A DNA stretch of 64,000 nt from the NCBI RefSeq assembly GCF_020889685.1, contig NZ_JACMYO010000013.1, positions 1 to 64,000 of the forward strand, given 5' to 3'. The translations under genes were made by a program, and so were the position numbers. Origin of the DNA: Bradyrhizobium oropedii (GTDB lineage Bacteria; Pseudomonadota; Alphaproteobacteria; Rhizobiales; Xanthobacteraceae). Under the pieces are notes generated by a model, which worked only from the letters and a program-made list of their open reading frames with translations, had not been told where the DNA came from and did no database searches. Below are positions 46,701 to 55,000 of the stretch, one piece after another; position 1 is the first letter of the stretch, and each line of letters starts with the position of its first letter.

Positions 46701-47292
46701 ATTCGGCTGCGATCGCCAGGATCAGCCCGTGCTGGTGCTCGGTCGCGTCGGTGTGGCGGGTGCCGAACAGCACCGCGAACACCGCCATCGCCAGCGTCAC
46801 CATCAGTGCGATGTCGCCGAAAACGGGGATTTTCGAGAATGCCTGATCCTCGCTCAGGATGGTCTCCAGCGACGACGCCATCGCCTTGAGCTGCAGCGCG
46901 ATGTAGGGCACCGAGCCGATGATCGCGATCAGCGCGACGGTCGCCGCGACGGCCTGGCTCTTGCCGTAACGGGCGGCGATGAAGTCGGCGATCGAGGTGA
47001 TGTTCTGCGACTTGGCGAGCCCGATCACCCGGCGCAGCAGCGGCGTGCACAGTCCGATCATCACGATCGGGCCGACATAGATCGCCAGGAAGTCGACGCT
47101 GGTGCGGGTGGCGAAGCCGACCGAGCCGAAGAAGGTCCAGGAGGTGCAGTAGATCGCCAGCGACAGCGGATAGATCCACTGGCTGGCACGGCCGCGCTCG
47201 CCCGCCGACATCCGGTCGCCGCGGCTGGCAATGAAGAACAACAATCCGATGTAGGCGAACGCCGTGGCGATAACGCCCCAGTCGTGCAGCAT
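43783..47292 (-). CDS. Hybrid sensor histidine kinase with N-terminal SSS transporter-like domain
   Basis: A 1169-residue membrane kinase. The first about 520 residues form a sodium/solute-symporter-like domain with about 13 helices (PLSLAIYCTSWTFFGSVGFA, SQNITSIADFIAARYGKSQ). A PAS-type segment (NHVRQGIAVFDADLQLICSN) and a coiled coil follow. Then comes HisKA with His813 (FLAAASHDILQPLNAARL), a HATPase domain (QNFISNAIKYTPRGRV, DTGVGI, GLGLGLSIVERLA), and a C-terminal receiver with Asp1096 (VLVDYHLDRGNG). The pattern resembles CbrA/NahK-type kinases. The LuxR-type regulator at 40951 is a plausible partner, though separated by two genes. A hairpin at 47352-47380 separates it from hemA. Confidence 0.93.
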   Translation of the reverse strand: MLHDWGVIATAFAYIGLLFFIASRGDRMSAGERGRASQWIYPLSLAIYCTSWTFFGSVGFATRTSVDFLAIYVGPIVMIGLCTPLLRRVIGLAKSQNITSIADFIAARYGKSQAVAATVALIAIIGSVPYIALQLKAMASSLETILSEDQAFSKIPVFGDIALMVTLAMAVFAVLFGTRHTDATEHQHGLILAIAAESIVKLVAFIAAGAFVTFWMFSPVELYERALKTPEAVRAIEYVPSIGNFLIMTLLSFCAIMLLPRQFHVSVVENSTPAEVTRARWLFPLYLVAINIFVIPIAIAGLVIFPFGAVDADMFVLALPIEGNSQLLSLAVFVGGLSAATAMVIVECVALSIMVSNDIVLPLVLPRSDDARVGQKDFGDFLLKARRFSIFAIMVLAYFYYRALGNTQLVAIGLLSFAAITQLAPAFFGGLFWRRATARGAMAGMLVGFAMWLYTLFIPSFLENSTGGLMLLQHGPFGIEALRPQALFGADLPPLLHGVLWSLALNILCYVLFSLARAPSSIELLQADVFVPNALAPIAPSFRRWRTTVTVQDIQSTVTQYLGPDRTREAFAAFAADRNIVLQTSAPADFELLQHAERLIASSIGAASSRLVMSLLLQRRTVSAKAALKLLDDSHAALHFNREILQTALNHVRQGIAVFDADLQLICSNRQFSELLGLPQHLVQLGIPLPEILEFMGAISPPATGDGDSLLQLRLRAYTTEGEPYLERFTDRHLVIEVRANRMPGGGLVITFSDVTPSFEAAEALERANATLEKRVRDRTEELTRLNSELALAKGIAEDANASKTRFLAAASHDILQPLNAARLYVTSLVERQNGGEDSRLVENIDDSLEAIEDILGALLDISRLDAGAMTPAITSFRMADLMRSLEIEFMPIARDKGLDLRFVACSLPVESDRSLLRRLLQNFISNAIKYTPRGRVLIGCRRRGETLQISIFDTGVGIPVQKRGEIFKEFHRLEQGARIARGLGLGLSIVERLARVLNHRIAISANVSGGSAFSVTVPVATAVNHTAAVTTATPLSKTPMSGALIVCIENDPAILDGMKTLLTAWDAEVIAVTDPDAAISAIEAADGRVTGVLVDYHLDRGNGVAAIREIRRRFGDGIPAILITADRSPAVRLAAREENIAVLNKPVKPASLRALLGQWRTQQMVAAE

Positions 47293-47351
47293 CGCTGCTC
47301 ATCTCCTGTCCCGGCCGCTGGGAGGGCCGGGTATCAGGATTATAACGCAAA

Positions 47352-47380
47352 GGGCCGGCCGTGCATCGCACGACCGGCCC
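47352..47380 (-). terminator. Hairpin terminator after hemA
   Basis: GGGCCGGCCGTGC (47352-47364) pairs with GCACGACCGGCCC (47368-47380), with one G.T pair, around ATC. On the minus strand it is followed by TTTGCG, a weak T-run. It lies between hemA and the hybrid kinase gene. Confidence 0.65.
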
Positions 47381-47406
47381 GAATTCGGGGTCGGAAACGG
47401 ATAGGG

Positions 47407-48635
47407 TTACTCGGCGGCCAGCGACTTCTGGTGCAGGGGCAGGCCGAGCCGGTCCCAGACCTGGAGCAGGGCCTCGGCCAGCGCGTCGATCAGCCCGTCG
47501 TCATGGTAGGGCGAGGGGGTGATGCGCAGCCGCTCGGTACCCTTGGCGACGGTCGGATAGTTGATCGGCTGGATGTAGATGCCGTGGTCCTCGAGCAGCA
47601 GGTCGGAGGCGCGCTTGCACTTCTCGGGATCGCCGACGAACAGCGGCACGATATGGGTGTCGCTCGACATCACGGGCAGGCCGGCTGCGGTCAGGATCGC
47701 CTTGGTGCGGGCGGCGCGGTCCTGGTGGCGCTCGCGCTCCCAGTTCGAGGTCTTGAGGTGGCGGATCGCAGCGGTCGCGGCCGAGCAGATCGCCGGCGGC
47801 AGGGCGGTCGTGAAGATGAAGCCCGGCGCATAGGAGCGCACGGCGTCGATGATCTCGGCGCGGCCGGCGATGTAGCCGCCGAGGCAGCCGAATGCTTTTG
47901 CGAGCGTGCCCTCAAGCACGTCGATCCGGCGCATCACGCCGTCGCGCTCGGCAATGCCGCCGCCGCGCGGGCCGTACATGCCGACTGCATGCACCTCGTC
48001 GACATAGGTCATTGCGCCGTATTTCTCGGCGAGATCGCAGATCTTGCCGAGCGGCGCGACGTCGCCGTCCATCGAATAGAGGCTCTCGCAGACGATCAGC
48101 TTCGGCCGGTCGGGACCGGCGGCGATCAAGAGCTCTTCGAGATGCGCGACGTCGTTGTGGCGGAAGATCTGGCGGTCGCAGCCGGCTTGGCGCACGCCTT
48201 CGATCATCGAATTGTGGTTCAGCGCGTCCGACAGGATCAGGCAGTTCGGAATGAGCTTGGCAAGCGTCGAGATGCCGGTCTGGTTCGAGACGTAACCCGA
48301 GGTGAACAGCAGTGAGGCTTCCTTGCCGTGCAGGTCGGCGAGCTCTGCCTCGAGCTGCACCAGCGGATGATGGGTGCCCGCTATGTTGCGGGTGCCGCCG
48401 GCGCCGTGCCGACCCGGGTCGCGGTCTCGACCATGGCGCCGACCACCTTGGGGTGCTGGCCCATGCCGAGATAGTCGTTGGAGCACCAGATCACGACGTT
48501 GCGGCTGCCTTTCGGCGAATGCCAGGTCGCGTGCGGGAAGCGTCCCGCGATCCGCTCGAGGTCGGCGAACACCCGGTAGCGCCGCTCGTCATGCAGGCGA
48601 TTGAGGGCGGTTTGGAAAAACTGGCTGTAATTCAT
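47407..48635 (-). pseudogene. hemA: 5-aminolevulinate synthase, broken by a -1 frameshift as given
   Basis: PLP enzyme joining glycine and succinyl-CoA, the first step of heme synthesis. The N-terminal frame from ATG 48635 reads [20 protein letters not shown] to ETATRVGT and then leaves frame. The following frame resumes at [19 protein letters not shown] and runs to the stop at 47407. It includes [17 protein letters not shown] and the PLP Lys motif [13 protein letters not shown]. One extra G on the minus strand (at plus-strand CC 48404-48405) restores a single 409-residue enzyme, the expected length. Alphaproteobacteria depend on this enzyme for heme, so an assembly error is likelier than true loss. 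A FixK/FNR box lies about 139 bases upstream. Confidence 0.93.
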
Positions 48636-48773
48636 CGGCAAACCCAGAAAGCGGAACCTGACCGGAATAGCTGCTTCTTCTTAGAGCTTTTCCAGCTCTA
48701 ATGTCCATGCATTGGCCCACATCCGGGCATGCGTCGCAGTTGGGCAAATTGCCCTAGTGGCCGTCTATCCGGC

Positions 48774-48787
48774 TTGATTTCGGTCAA
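48774..48787 (-). promoter_or_regulatory. FixK/FNR-type box upstream of hemA
   Basis: TTGATTTCGGTCAA is a perfect TTGA-N6-TCAA palindrome, the binding site of FNR/FixK2-type regulators. It lies 139 bases before the hemA ATG. If it centres near -41, transcription would start around 48739. A second palindrome, GGGCAAATTGCCC (48742-48754), lies just downstream of it on the hemA side. Low-oxygen induction of hemA through FixLJ-FixK is known in Bradyrhizobium, which fits. Confidence 0.72.
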
Positions 48788-48818
48788 ATTGCCCGGGGCA
48801 TTACGGGCCCGGCCGGTC

Positions 48819-49883
48819 TCAGGTCGTCTTGAAGCGCAGCATGCCGTCGTCGTGCATCTCGGCCGTCAGGCGGCCCTCGACCAGCATGTAATTGACATGG
48901 GCGACCAGCTCGCCGGCGGCGAAGCCCATCTGGTGCTCGTCCAGCACGTGCTTGTGGAACACCACCGGGACCAGTTCCTTGGAGGTCTGCGGCACCTCGC
49001 GGCAGGCCTCGGCGATCAGCCGGCAGCGCTCCTCGTGGTGATCGGCGAGCTGCTTGATCCGGGTCTTCAGCCCGTAGAACGGCACGCCGTGGCCCGGCAG
49101 CACCATCACGTCATAGGGCAAAGTGGTGGTCAGGCTGGCCAGCGAGGCCAAATATTCGCCGAGCGAGTTCTGCTCGGGCTCGACCGCCCAGACGCTGACA
49201 TTGGGCGAGATCTTGCTCAGCACCTGGTCGGCGGACAGGAACAGCTTGTCGGCGGCGCAATACAGCATCACCTGGTCGAGCGCGTGTCCGCCGCCGGTAA
49301 TTACCTTGAAGCGCCGCGTGCCGATCACGACCTCGTCGCCATGGGTGAGGCGGTGATAGGACGGCGGCAGCACCGAGACGCGCTTCAGATAATCCTGGCC
49401 GCGGCCGAGCAGCTTCTCGGTCAGGTCCTCGTCCATGCCGTGGCGGCGGAAGAACAGCCGCTGCGCGTTGCGCCGTTCCTCGGTGCCGCGGTTCTGGTGA
49501 TAGACCGATTGCAGATATTCCACCTGCGACATGAACAGCGGGCAGTCGAACCGCTCGGTGATCCAGCCGGCGAGACCGACATGATCGGGATGCGAGTGCG
49601 TCACGATCAGCCGCTTGACCTTGACGTGCTTCAGCGGTCCCTCGAACAACGTGGTCCAGGCCGCGATCGATTCCTCATTGCCGAAGCCGGCATCCACCAT
49701 GGTCCAGCCGTCGCCATCGGCGAGAAGGTAGATGTTCACATGGTTGAGGCGGAACGGCAGCTTCAGCCGCGCCCACAGCACGCCGGGGGCCACCTCCACG
49801 ACCTGGTCGTGGCCGGGATGGTTCTCCCAGGGGTATCGCAGTGCCTCCGCGGAGGAGGGAAGGCTGTCGGTCTTCGTATGCAT
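48819..49883 (-). CDS. Metallo-beta-lactamase-fold hydrolase
   Basis: A 354-residue cytosolic protein. The metal motif is VTHSHPDHVGLAGW (H-x-H-x-D-H). An upstream strand-Asp is in TMVDAGFGNEE, GGGHALDQVMLYCA provides the next His, and VLPGHGVPF the last. The C-terminal winged-helix-like part (EERCRLIAEACREV...VFHKHVLDEHQMGFAAGELVAHVNYM) is of the LACTB2-type. Substrate unknown; a thioesterase or RNase-like role is possible. Starts at ATG 49883. No close partner; hemA is 183 bases away. Confidence 0.9.
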   Translation of the reverse strand: MHTKTDSLPSSAEALRYPWENHPGHDQVVEVAPGVLWARLKLPFRLNHVNIYLLADGDGWTMVDAGFGNEESIAAWTTLFEGPLKHVKVKRLIVTHSHPDHVGLAGWITERFDCPLFMSQVEYLQSVYHQNRGTEERRNAQRLFFRRHGMDEDLTEKLLGRGQDYLKRVSVLPPSYHRLTHGDEVVIGTRRFKVITGGGHALDQVMLYCAADKLFLSADQVLSKISPNVSVWAVEPEQNSLGEYLASLASLTTTLPYDVMVLPGHGVPFYGLKTRIKQLADHHEERCRLIAEACREVPQTSKELVPVVFHKHVLDEHQMGFAAGELVAHVNYMLVEGRLTAEMHDDGMLRFKTT

Positions 49884-50016
49884 GCCACCGGCTTAGCGGG
49901 ACACGGCCCGCCGCGCCAGCCGAAAAATCAGATAGTCGTCCGGAGAATGGGGTGGAATGGCACCCGAATTCCGTAACCCGGATCAAGCCCGGGCTACGGA
50001 TCGCACAGAGGCGTTG

Positions 50017-52161
50017 CTACGCCGCGCGGATGTTCGACAGGAAGCCGTCGATTTCGGAGCGCAGCACGTCGGCCTCGCGGCGCAGCGCGTCGGAGGCGCT
50101 CAGCACCTCGCCGGCGGCGGCGCCGGCCTCGGCGGAGGCGGTGGAGACGCCGACGATGTTGCTCGACACCTCGCTGGTGCCGCCCGCCGCGTGCTGGATG
50201 TTGCGGGCGATCTCGCGGGTCGCCGCGCCCTGCTCCTCGACGGCAGCCGCAATTGCAGTGGTGACGTCGTTGATCTCGCCGATCGTGCTCGAGATGTTGC
50301 GGATCGCGGAGACGGCGGTGGTCGTCACATCCTGCATGCTGACGATCTGCTGGCGGATCTCTTCGGTCGCCTTCGCGGTCTGGCTCGCGAGATTCTTCAC
50401 CTCGGAGGCGACGACGGCAAAGCCGCGGCCGGCCTCGCCGGCGCGCGCCGCCTCGATGGTGGCGTTGAGCGCGAGCAGATTGGTCTGCGAGGCGATGGTC
50501 TGGATCAGGTCGACCACGACGCTGATGCGCGCGGCGTTGTCGGCAAGCCCTTGCATGGTGGTGTCGGTGGCGCTGGCTTCCTCCACGGCCTTGCGGGCGA
50601 TCTCCGCCGAGGTGACGACCTGGCGGCCGATCTCCGAGATCGACGACGACAGCTCCTCGGTGCCGGCCGACACGGTCTGCACGTTGACCGAGGTCTCCTC
50701 GGCGGCGGAGGCCACCGCGTTGACCAATGCGCTCGACTGGTCGGCGGTCGCCGACATGCTCTGCGCGGTCGACTGCATCGAGTTGGCCGCGGTCTGCAGG
50801 CTGCCGAGCGCGCTCTGGACGTTGGACTCGAACGCTGCGATCTGCGTCTCCATGCGGGAGGCGCGCTCCGCCTTGGCGGAGCGGTCCTTGTTCTGGTTGT
50901 CGGTGAGCTCGCGGCTCTCGATCATGCTCTCGCGGAACACCTGCAGCGAGTCGGCCATGACCGCGATCTCGTCGCGCTGGCGGCTCTGCGGGATCTCGGT
51001 GTCGAGATCGCCGTCGGACAACAGCTGCATCGAGCGCTGCAGGCCGCGGATGCGGCGCAGGATGTTGCGCCCGACATAGAGCCAGACGAACAGGAACGAT
51101 CCGACCAGCGTCAGCGCGCCGAGGCCGATCATGACCGTCGTTGCAAGCGAGATCTGCTGCCGGGCCTGGAAGGTCGACGCGTCGGTCTCCTTCTGCACGG
51201 CGTCGACCAGCTGCTGGACGCTGATGCCGAGCCCGACATTGAGCTTGCGCGTCTCTTCCAGGATGGTCTGGCCGTAATCGATCGAGTCGAGTTCCTTCTG
51301 GCGGACCTTGAACACGCCGGTCTTGCCTTCGCCGAGCACGAGCAGCTTCTGCGCGGTGTCGCGCACGGCGACGATCGCCGGATTGTTCGGCAGGTCGTCG
51401 AGGTTGGACTTGATGCGCTCGCGGCCCTTCTTGAACTCCACCTCGATCGCATCGAGCGTCTCGCTGGAATTGGCCGACAGCGCCGCGGTCATGTCGGCGG
51501 CCATCAGATTGCCGATGGACAGCACGTTGCTGATCTGGCCGACGGTGCGGGCGGCCTCGGTCGCATCGTCGGCCGAGACTTCGGCCGCGGCGAGGATGGC
51601 GTTGAGCCGGGTCTGCGCATCGAGCATCGCGGGACCGGCGGCGGAGGCGAAGGAGCCCTGCGCCTTGCGCAGCGCATTGTACTGCTTGTCGCGCAGCGCG
51701 CCGACGTCGAGCCGCTCATGCGCCGCCGAGATCAGGCTCTTGGTCGCCTCGTCGGTGTTCTTGACGTTCTCCTGCAGCGCGCTGACGACCGATTTGTCGG
51801 CGCCGAGCTCGATGATCTCGCCGAGTTTGGCGTTGGTTTGCTTCGCGACCTCCTGCACCTTCTTGGTGCGGTCGTTCAGCGCATCCTCGCTCTGCACGGC
51901 GAGCAGGCCGGGACCCTGGGCTGCGAGCGAGGCGCTCTGCGCGGAGAGTTGCAGGCTCGCGGCGAGCCGCGGAATGTCGCGGCCGGAGAGATCGCTCATG
52001 GTGCCGCCGAGCTGATGCAGCACGATGCCGGCGCCTGCGCTGATCACCAGCGCCATGCCGGCGATTACGGCGAATGCTGCGAACAGGCTGCCCCTGACGC
52101 CCATCTGCGGCAGGCGGATACGCTTGAGATTTGGTTTGCCGAGCTTGAACCGAAACGCCAT
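50017..52161 (-). CDS. Methyl-accepting chemotaxis protein
   Basis: A 714-residue membrane receptor. TM1 is near residues 20-45 ([22 protein letters not shown]), followed by a periplasmic helical domain of about 260 residues. TM2 ([25 protein letters not shown]) and HAMP ([22 protein letters not shown]) precede the signalling hairpin. The tip motif [37 protein letters not shown] is complete. No CheR-type pentapeptide is seen. The N-terminal frame extends to 52338, but MAFRFKLG at ATG 52161 fits a receptor start. No ligand-binding fold I can name. Confidence 0.92.
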   Translation of the reverse strand: MAFRFKLGKPNLKRIRLPQMGVRGSLFAAFAVIAGMALVISAGAGIVLHQLGGTMSDLSGRDIPRLAASLQLSAQSASLAAQGPGLLAVQSEDALNDRTKKVQEVAKQTNAKLGEIIELGADKSVVSALQENVKNTDEATKSLISAAHERLDVGALRDKQYNALRKAQGSFASAAGPAMLDAQTRLNAILAAAEVSADDATEAARTVGQISNVLSIGNLMAADMTAALSANSSETLDAIEVEFKKGRERIKSNLDDLPNNPAIVAVRDTAQKLLVLGEGKTGVFKVRQKELDSIDYGQTILEETRKLNVGLGISVQQLVDAVQKETDASTFQARQQISLATTVMIGLGALTLVGSFLFVWLYVGRNILRRIRGLQRSMQLLSDGDLDTEIPQSRQRDEIAVMADSLQVFRESMIESRELTDNQNKDRSAKAERASRMETQIAAFESNVQSALGSLQTAANSMQSTAQSMSATADQSSALVNAVASAAEETSVNVQTVSAGTEELSSSISEIGRQVVTSAEIARKAVEEASATDTTMQGLADNAARISVVVDLIQTIASQTNLLALNATIEAARAGEAGRGFAVVASEVKNLASQTAKATEEIRQQIVSMQDVTTTAVSAIRNISSTIGEINDVTTAIAAAVEEQGAATREIARNIQHAAGGTSEVSSNIVGVSTASAEAGAAAGEVLSASDALRREADVLRSEIDGFLSNIRAA

Positions 52162-52351
52162 TGCCCCGTGCCCCCTTGGCCCACTACCCCTGGCCACTAC
52201 TACTCTTGGATGTTTCCCCGGCGCGGGAGTATCGGTGCGGCGGGTTAACAAAATCGGGAAAATTGCGACGATCTGCGGGATTTTTCGGGGCTGACGCGCG
52301 CCGGCGCCGTCCTGGTTCGCTGTGCGGAATCGATGCACGCGATCGGACGCA

Positions 52352-52377
52352 AAAAGGCCGGCGTGAGCCGGCCTTTT
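52352..52377. terminator. Bidirectional intrinsic terminator
   Basis: AAAAGGCCGGC (52352-52362) pairs with GCCGGCCTTTT (52367-52377) around GTGA. It lies 25 bases after the end of the outer-membrane protein gene (minus strand, ends at 52402). Confidence 0.85.
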
Positions 52378-52401
52378 CTACGCCTGGTTGTATTCGCAAT
52401 C

Positions 52402-53151
52402 TCAGTAGCGGCCGTAAGCGGGGCCGCCGAGGTTGCCGAGGTTGAAGCGGTAGTTGAGGCCCGCCTTCACGGTGTGCTCGTCATTGTGGAAGGTGCCGTA
52501 CTGCGCCAGCGCGCCCGGCGCGGTGAAGCGGCTGTCGCCGAAGTCGTAATACTGGTACTCGACCTTGGCCGACCAGTTCGGCGCGAACATGTATTCGGCG
52601 CCGCCGCCGATGGTCCAGCCGTTGCTGTGGTTGTCGCTGAGCGCGAAGGGTACCTGCGCGCCACCCAGCGTCACCGTTTCGTTGTTGTCGGAATAGGCGT
52701 AACCGCCCTTCACATAGATCAGGCCCGGGCCCCAGGTGTAGCCGACCCGGCCGGTGATCGATGCAATGCCGCGCTGGTTGTTGTTGTAGGCGTAACCGCC
52801 CGGGAAGATCGCGTTGAGCTGGTGGTTGCCGACCCAGGAATACTGGCCTTCGAGGCCGATCACCCACATCGGCGACAGCTGCCAGTCGTAGCCGCCCTGC
52901 ACGCCGCCCATGAAGCGGGCGCTGGAGTCGGTCAGCGCGAGGCCGTTGAACGTGTTGTTGCTGCCCGAGAACACGCCGCCGAGATGGCCGCCGAGATAGA
53001 AGCCGGTCCAGTTGTAGAGCGGAGCGGCGTAAACAGGCGCGGGCGCCTTCTGATAATAGCCGCGGGAGCCGAGGTCGGCGGCCTGGGCGGTCGCGCCAAA
53101 GGCCACGACGGCAACGGCTGCGGCTGCGGTTGCGAGCAGGAACTTCTTCAT
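52402..53151 (-). CDS. Outer-membrane beta-barrel protein (Omp25/Omp31/RopB type)
   Basis: A 249-residue porin-like barrel. Signal peptide is residues 1-24 (MKKFLLATAAAAVAVVAFGATAQAA). Typical motifs are YNWTGFYLGGHLGGVF at the start of the barrel, FMGGVQGGYDWQLSPMWVIGLEGQYSWV, and WTIGGGAEYMFAPNWSAKVEYQYYDFG. The C-terminal signature ends in aromatic residues (YGRY). Such proteins are abundant structural or immunogenic outer-membrane components in rhizobia and Brucella. ATG 53151 begins the signal peptide; the longer frame to 53223 is not needed. A 227-base space upstream has no gene. Confidence 0.94.
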   Translation of the reverse strand: MKKFLLATAAAAVAVVAFGATAQAADLGSRGYYQKAPAPVYAAPLYNWTGFYLGGHLGGVFSGSNNTFNGLALTDSSARFMGGVQGGYDWQLSPMWVIGLEGQYSWVGNHQLNAIFPGGYAYNNNQRGIASITGRVGYTWGPGLIYVKGGYAYSDNNETVTLGGAQVPFALSDNHSNGWTIGGGAEYMFAPNWSAKVEYQYYDFGDSRFTAPGALAQYGTFHNDEHTVKAGLNYRFNLGNLGGPAYGRY

Positions 53152-53378
53152 GGGGCAGTCTCCGGACAAGTCATGAGGCGCAGCGTGAATGGCGCCATCC
53201 ATGGCCGAGGGGTTAGCCCGCATTTGAATAAAATGCTGTCACCGGAAGACGACTTGGAGCGTTAAGTCGCACCCTTTGCGGCGAAACGTTTTGTTGTGCC
53301 TAACGGACGCTTAAGCCGGAATGAAGGAAGGCTTAACGCGGCGCGCGGACCCGCGAGGCCTGTTGACCAGGCCGTCCG

Positions 53379-53699
53379 CTAAGCCAGTCGCTTGCGCACG
53401 TCGTCGCGGATCTGTTCGCGGAACGCCTGGCGGCGCGCGGCACGATCCTTGACCGGAACGTCGTGGCGATCGAACACGTCGAACTTCTCCAGGATCGGAT
53501 AGTGCTCGCTCGCCATCGCCAGGATGCGCAGCAGCCCGGCGACCTTCGGGGTCGGGCCGGTGACCTCCCACTTGCGGAGTTTTTCGGCGCCGCCGTCAGC
53601 CGTCAGCCCGCACAGCTTCGCCATATCAGCCACCGTCAGCTTCCGGCCGAGTGCCTCGCCGAGATGTTCGCGCAATTTCTTCAGTTCTGGGCCGGTCAC
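53379..53699 (-). CDS. Helix-turn-helix protein (XRE-like)
   Basis: A 106-residue protein. The HTH lies at ELKKLREHLGEALGRKLTVADMAKLCGL, and GAEKLRKWEVTGPTPKVAGLLRILAM follows, as in lambda-repressor-like domains. The C-terminal tail is highly charged (DRHDVPVKDRAARRQAFREQIRDDVRKRLA). The start is set at GTG 53699, where the family pattern begins; a GTG at 53741 extends it by 14 residues. Function unknown, possibly a local repressor. It diverges from the 41-residue membrane protein gene, with about 200 bases between. Confidence 0.75.
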   Translation of the reverse strand: MTGPELKKLREHLGEALGRKLTVADMAKLCGLTADGGAEKLRKWEVTGPTPKVAGLLRILAMASEHYPILEKFDVFDRHDVPVKDRAARRQAFREQIRDDVRKRLA

Positions 53700-53831
53700 G
53701 CTTGGGTTGGCTCCGCGATAGCAAAGTGTGAAGTGAGTCACATGATTTGCTCGAGGTGCGGGCTATACGCCGCGCACGCGACTTCTCAAGCCTTTTCCGT
53801 TCCGATTGAATCGGAACGGGGCTCCGGATTC

Positions 53832-53885
53832 TTGTTTTGACGCGCTTTCTTCACGCGAACCGGTACCCGCTTCGCGCGAAAGCGC
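53832..53885. repeat. Palindromic repeat, AAGTGGG-ACCGGTT core family (copy 3, inverted)
   Basis: On the minus strand it reads GCGCTTTCGCGCGAAGCGGG, then TACCGGTTCGCGTGAAGAAA and GCGCGTCAAAACAA. This matches the copy at 34126-34170 over nearly its whole length. The end nearest 53885 lies 4 bases before the AAGGA ribosome site of the small membrane protein gene. Confidence 0.8.
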
Positions 53886-53901
53886 CCTTAAGGAAATCAT
53901 C

Positions 53902-54027
53902 ATGCACGGCATCATCGAAAGCCTCAGCCCCGAACACGGACAGATCGATTGGAAATGGGTCGGCAGTGTGTTCGCGTTCTACGTCGTGCTGATGATCGGC
54001 GGGGCGGGCGTGCTGATCATGCGCTGA
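53902..54027 (+). CDS. Small membrane protein, 41 residues
   Basis: Starts ATG 53902 after AAGGA, 7 bases away. The first 18 residues are polar (HGIIESLSPEHGQIDWKW). One membrane helix follows (VGSVFAFYVVLMIGGAGVLIM) ending in Arg before the stop. The pattern suits a single-pass inner-membrane small protein with the polar N terminus outside or in, orientation undetermined. It is accepted because of the strong ribosome site, one clear helix, clean codon use, and an adjoining repeat that does not extend into it. I recall similar hypothetical proteins in Bradyrhizobium. Function unknown. Confidence 0.65.
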   Translation: MHGIIESLSPEHGQIDWKWVGSVFAFYVVLMIGGAGVLIMR

Positions 54028-54069
54028 GCCGTGCAAGCCGATAACTAAGATCCGCCGCTCTCGGCCCGA

Positions 54070-54888
54070 TCAACTGAGCCTTGTCACACCGTCGCTGTGA
54101 CTCATGTGCTGCAGGACCGGATCTTCCGCGTGGAGTGCGATGAGATTGAGCCCGGCCGGAAAATACCGGTATCCCAACGCGTCGAGCAATCCCCGGATCG
54201 CGGCCTGGTCGGACTTGATCACCTCGATCAGCAGGATCGGCCGCCGATCTTGCAGCGTTTGCCGGGCTCCGCGCAGCACGTCCAGTTCCATGCCTTCGAC
54301 GTCGAGCTTGAACAGGTCGGCGCGGTCGAGGCGGAGCGAATCGATGCGCACCATCGGCACGGTGCTCCCGCTTGATGGATCGTACGAAATGCGCTGCCCG
54401 ATACTCTCGGTATTGGTGCGCTCGCGCAGTTCGAGGCTGCCGAAGCTGGCGTGCGCGAAATAATCCGGCTGCGGAACGATCAATTCGCCGTCGTGCTCAC
54501 CAAGGGCGGCGAGTTTGGCGCGCGCGTTGAGGCAATTGTTGATGACGATGTTGCCGGCCAGAGCGTAGTAAACGATCTCCTGCGCTTCGAAGCTGAGCAC
54601 GCGCCCCCAACCGTGCATGTGCCGCGCCCATTCGACCGTGTGCACGCCGATATTGGCGCCGCCGTCGATCGCGACCACGCCATCGCCGAAATACTGCCGT
54701 CGCCGGTTCAGCAGCGCCAGCATGAAGCCGACTTCGCTTGCGTCGAAGCTCGACCCGTTCAGGATCTGGTATCCGACCCCGTAAGCGCCCCCGGAACCCG
54801 TGACATTATAATCGTTGCGATTGACGATCATCGTGCCGTGGTTCGAGGCGGCAAGGATGAACGCGATCGGGCGAGCGGGAAATGACAT
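54070..54888 (-). CDS. FkbM-family methyltransferase
   Basis: A 272-residue SAM-dependent methyltransferase. The SAM-binding motif I is VVAIDGGANIGVHTVEWAR; a later acidic site is VLSFEAQEIVYYALAGNIVIN. The FkbM C-terminal feature is RADLFKLDVEGMELDVLRGA, then RRPILLIEV. Members methylate oxygen atoms of sugars or secondary metabolites. No glycosyltransferase cluster is nearby. ATG 54888; an AGGAC ribosome site is about 9 bases upstream. Confidence 0.9.
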   Translation of the reverse strand: MSFPARPIAFILAASNHGTMIVNRNDYNVTGSGGAYGVGYQILNGSSFDASEVGFMLALLNRRRQYFGDGVVAIDGGANIGVHTVEWARHMHGWGRVLSFEAQEIVYYALAGNIVINNCLNARAKLAALGEHDGELIVPQPDYFAHASFGSLELRERTNTESIGQRISYDPSSGSTVPMVRIDSLRLDRADLFKLDVEGMELDVLRGARQTLQDRRPILLIEVIKSDQAAIRGLLDALGYRYFPAGLNLIALHAEDPVLQHMSHSDGVTRLS

Positions 54889-55000
54889 GGAGCAGATGTC
54901 CTGTTCAGGCTGGTCGAGCCTCGGCTCGAAGCAATTTCACCAAAAATGTACGGCCAGTGATTGGCTTTAAGGATCGCAGAAGTAGGTTGCCGCAGAAATA

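Noticed and set aside
44842-48315. Very long open frame on the strand opposite the hybrid kinase and hemA
   Set aside because: It is low in recognisable motifs, rich in R, Q, H and D, and lies fully antisense to well-conserved genes. High GC produces such frames.
48381-48641. Programmed frameshift in hemA
   Set aside because: No slippery heptamer or downstream structure typical of programmed shifting, and homologs have one frame. A missing base explains it better.
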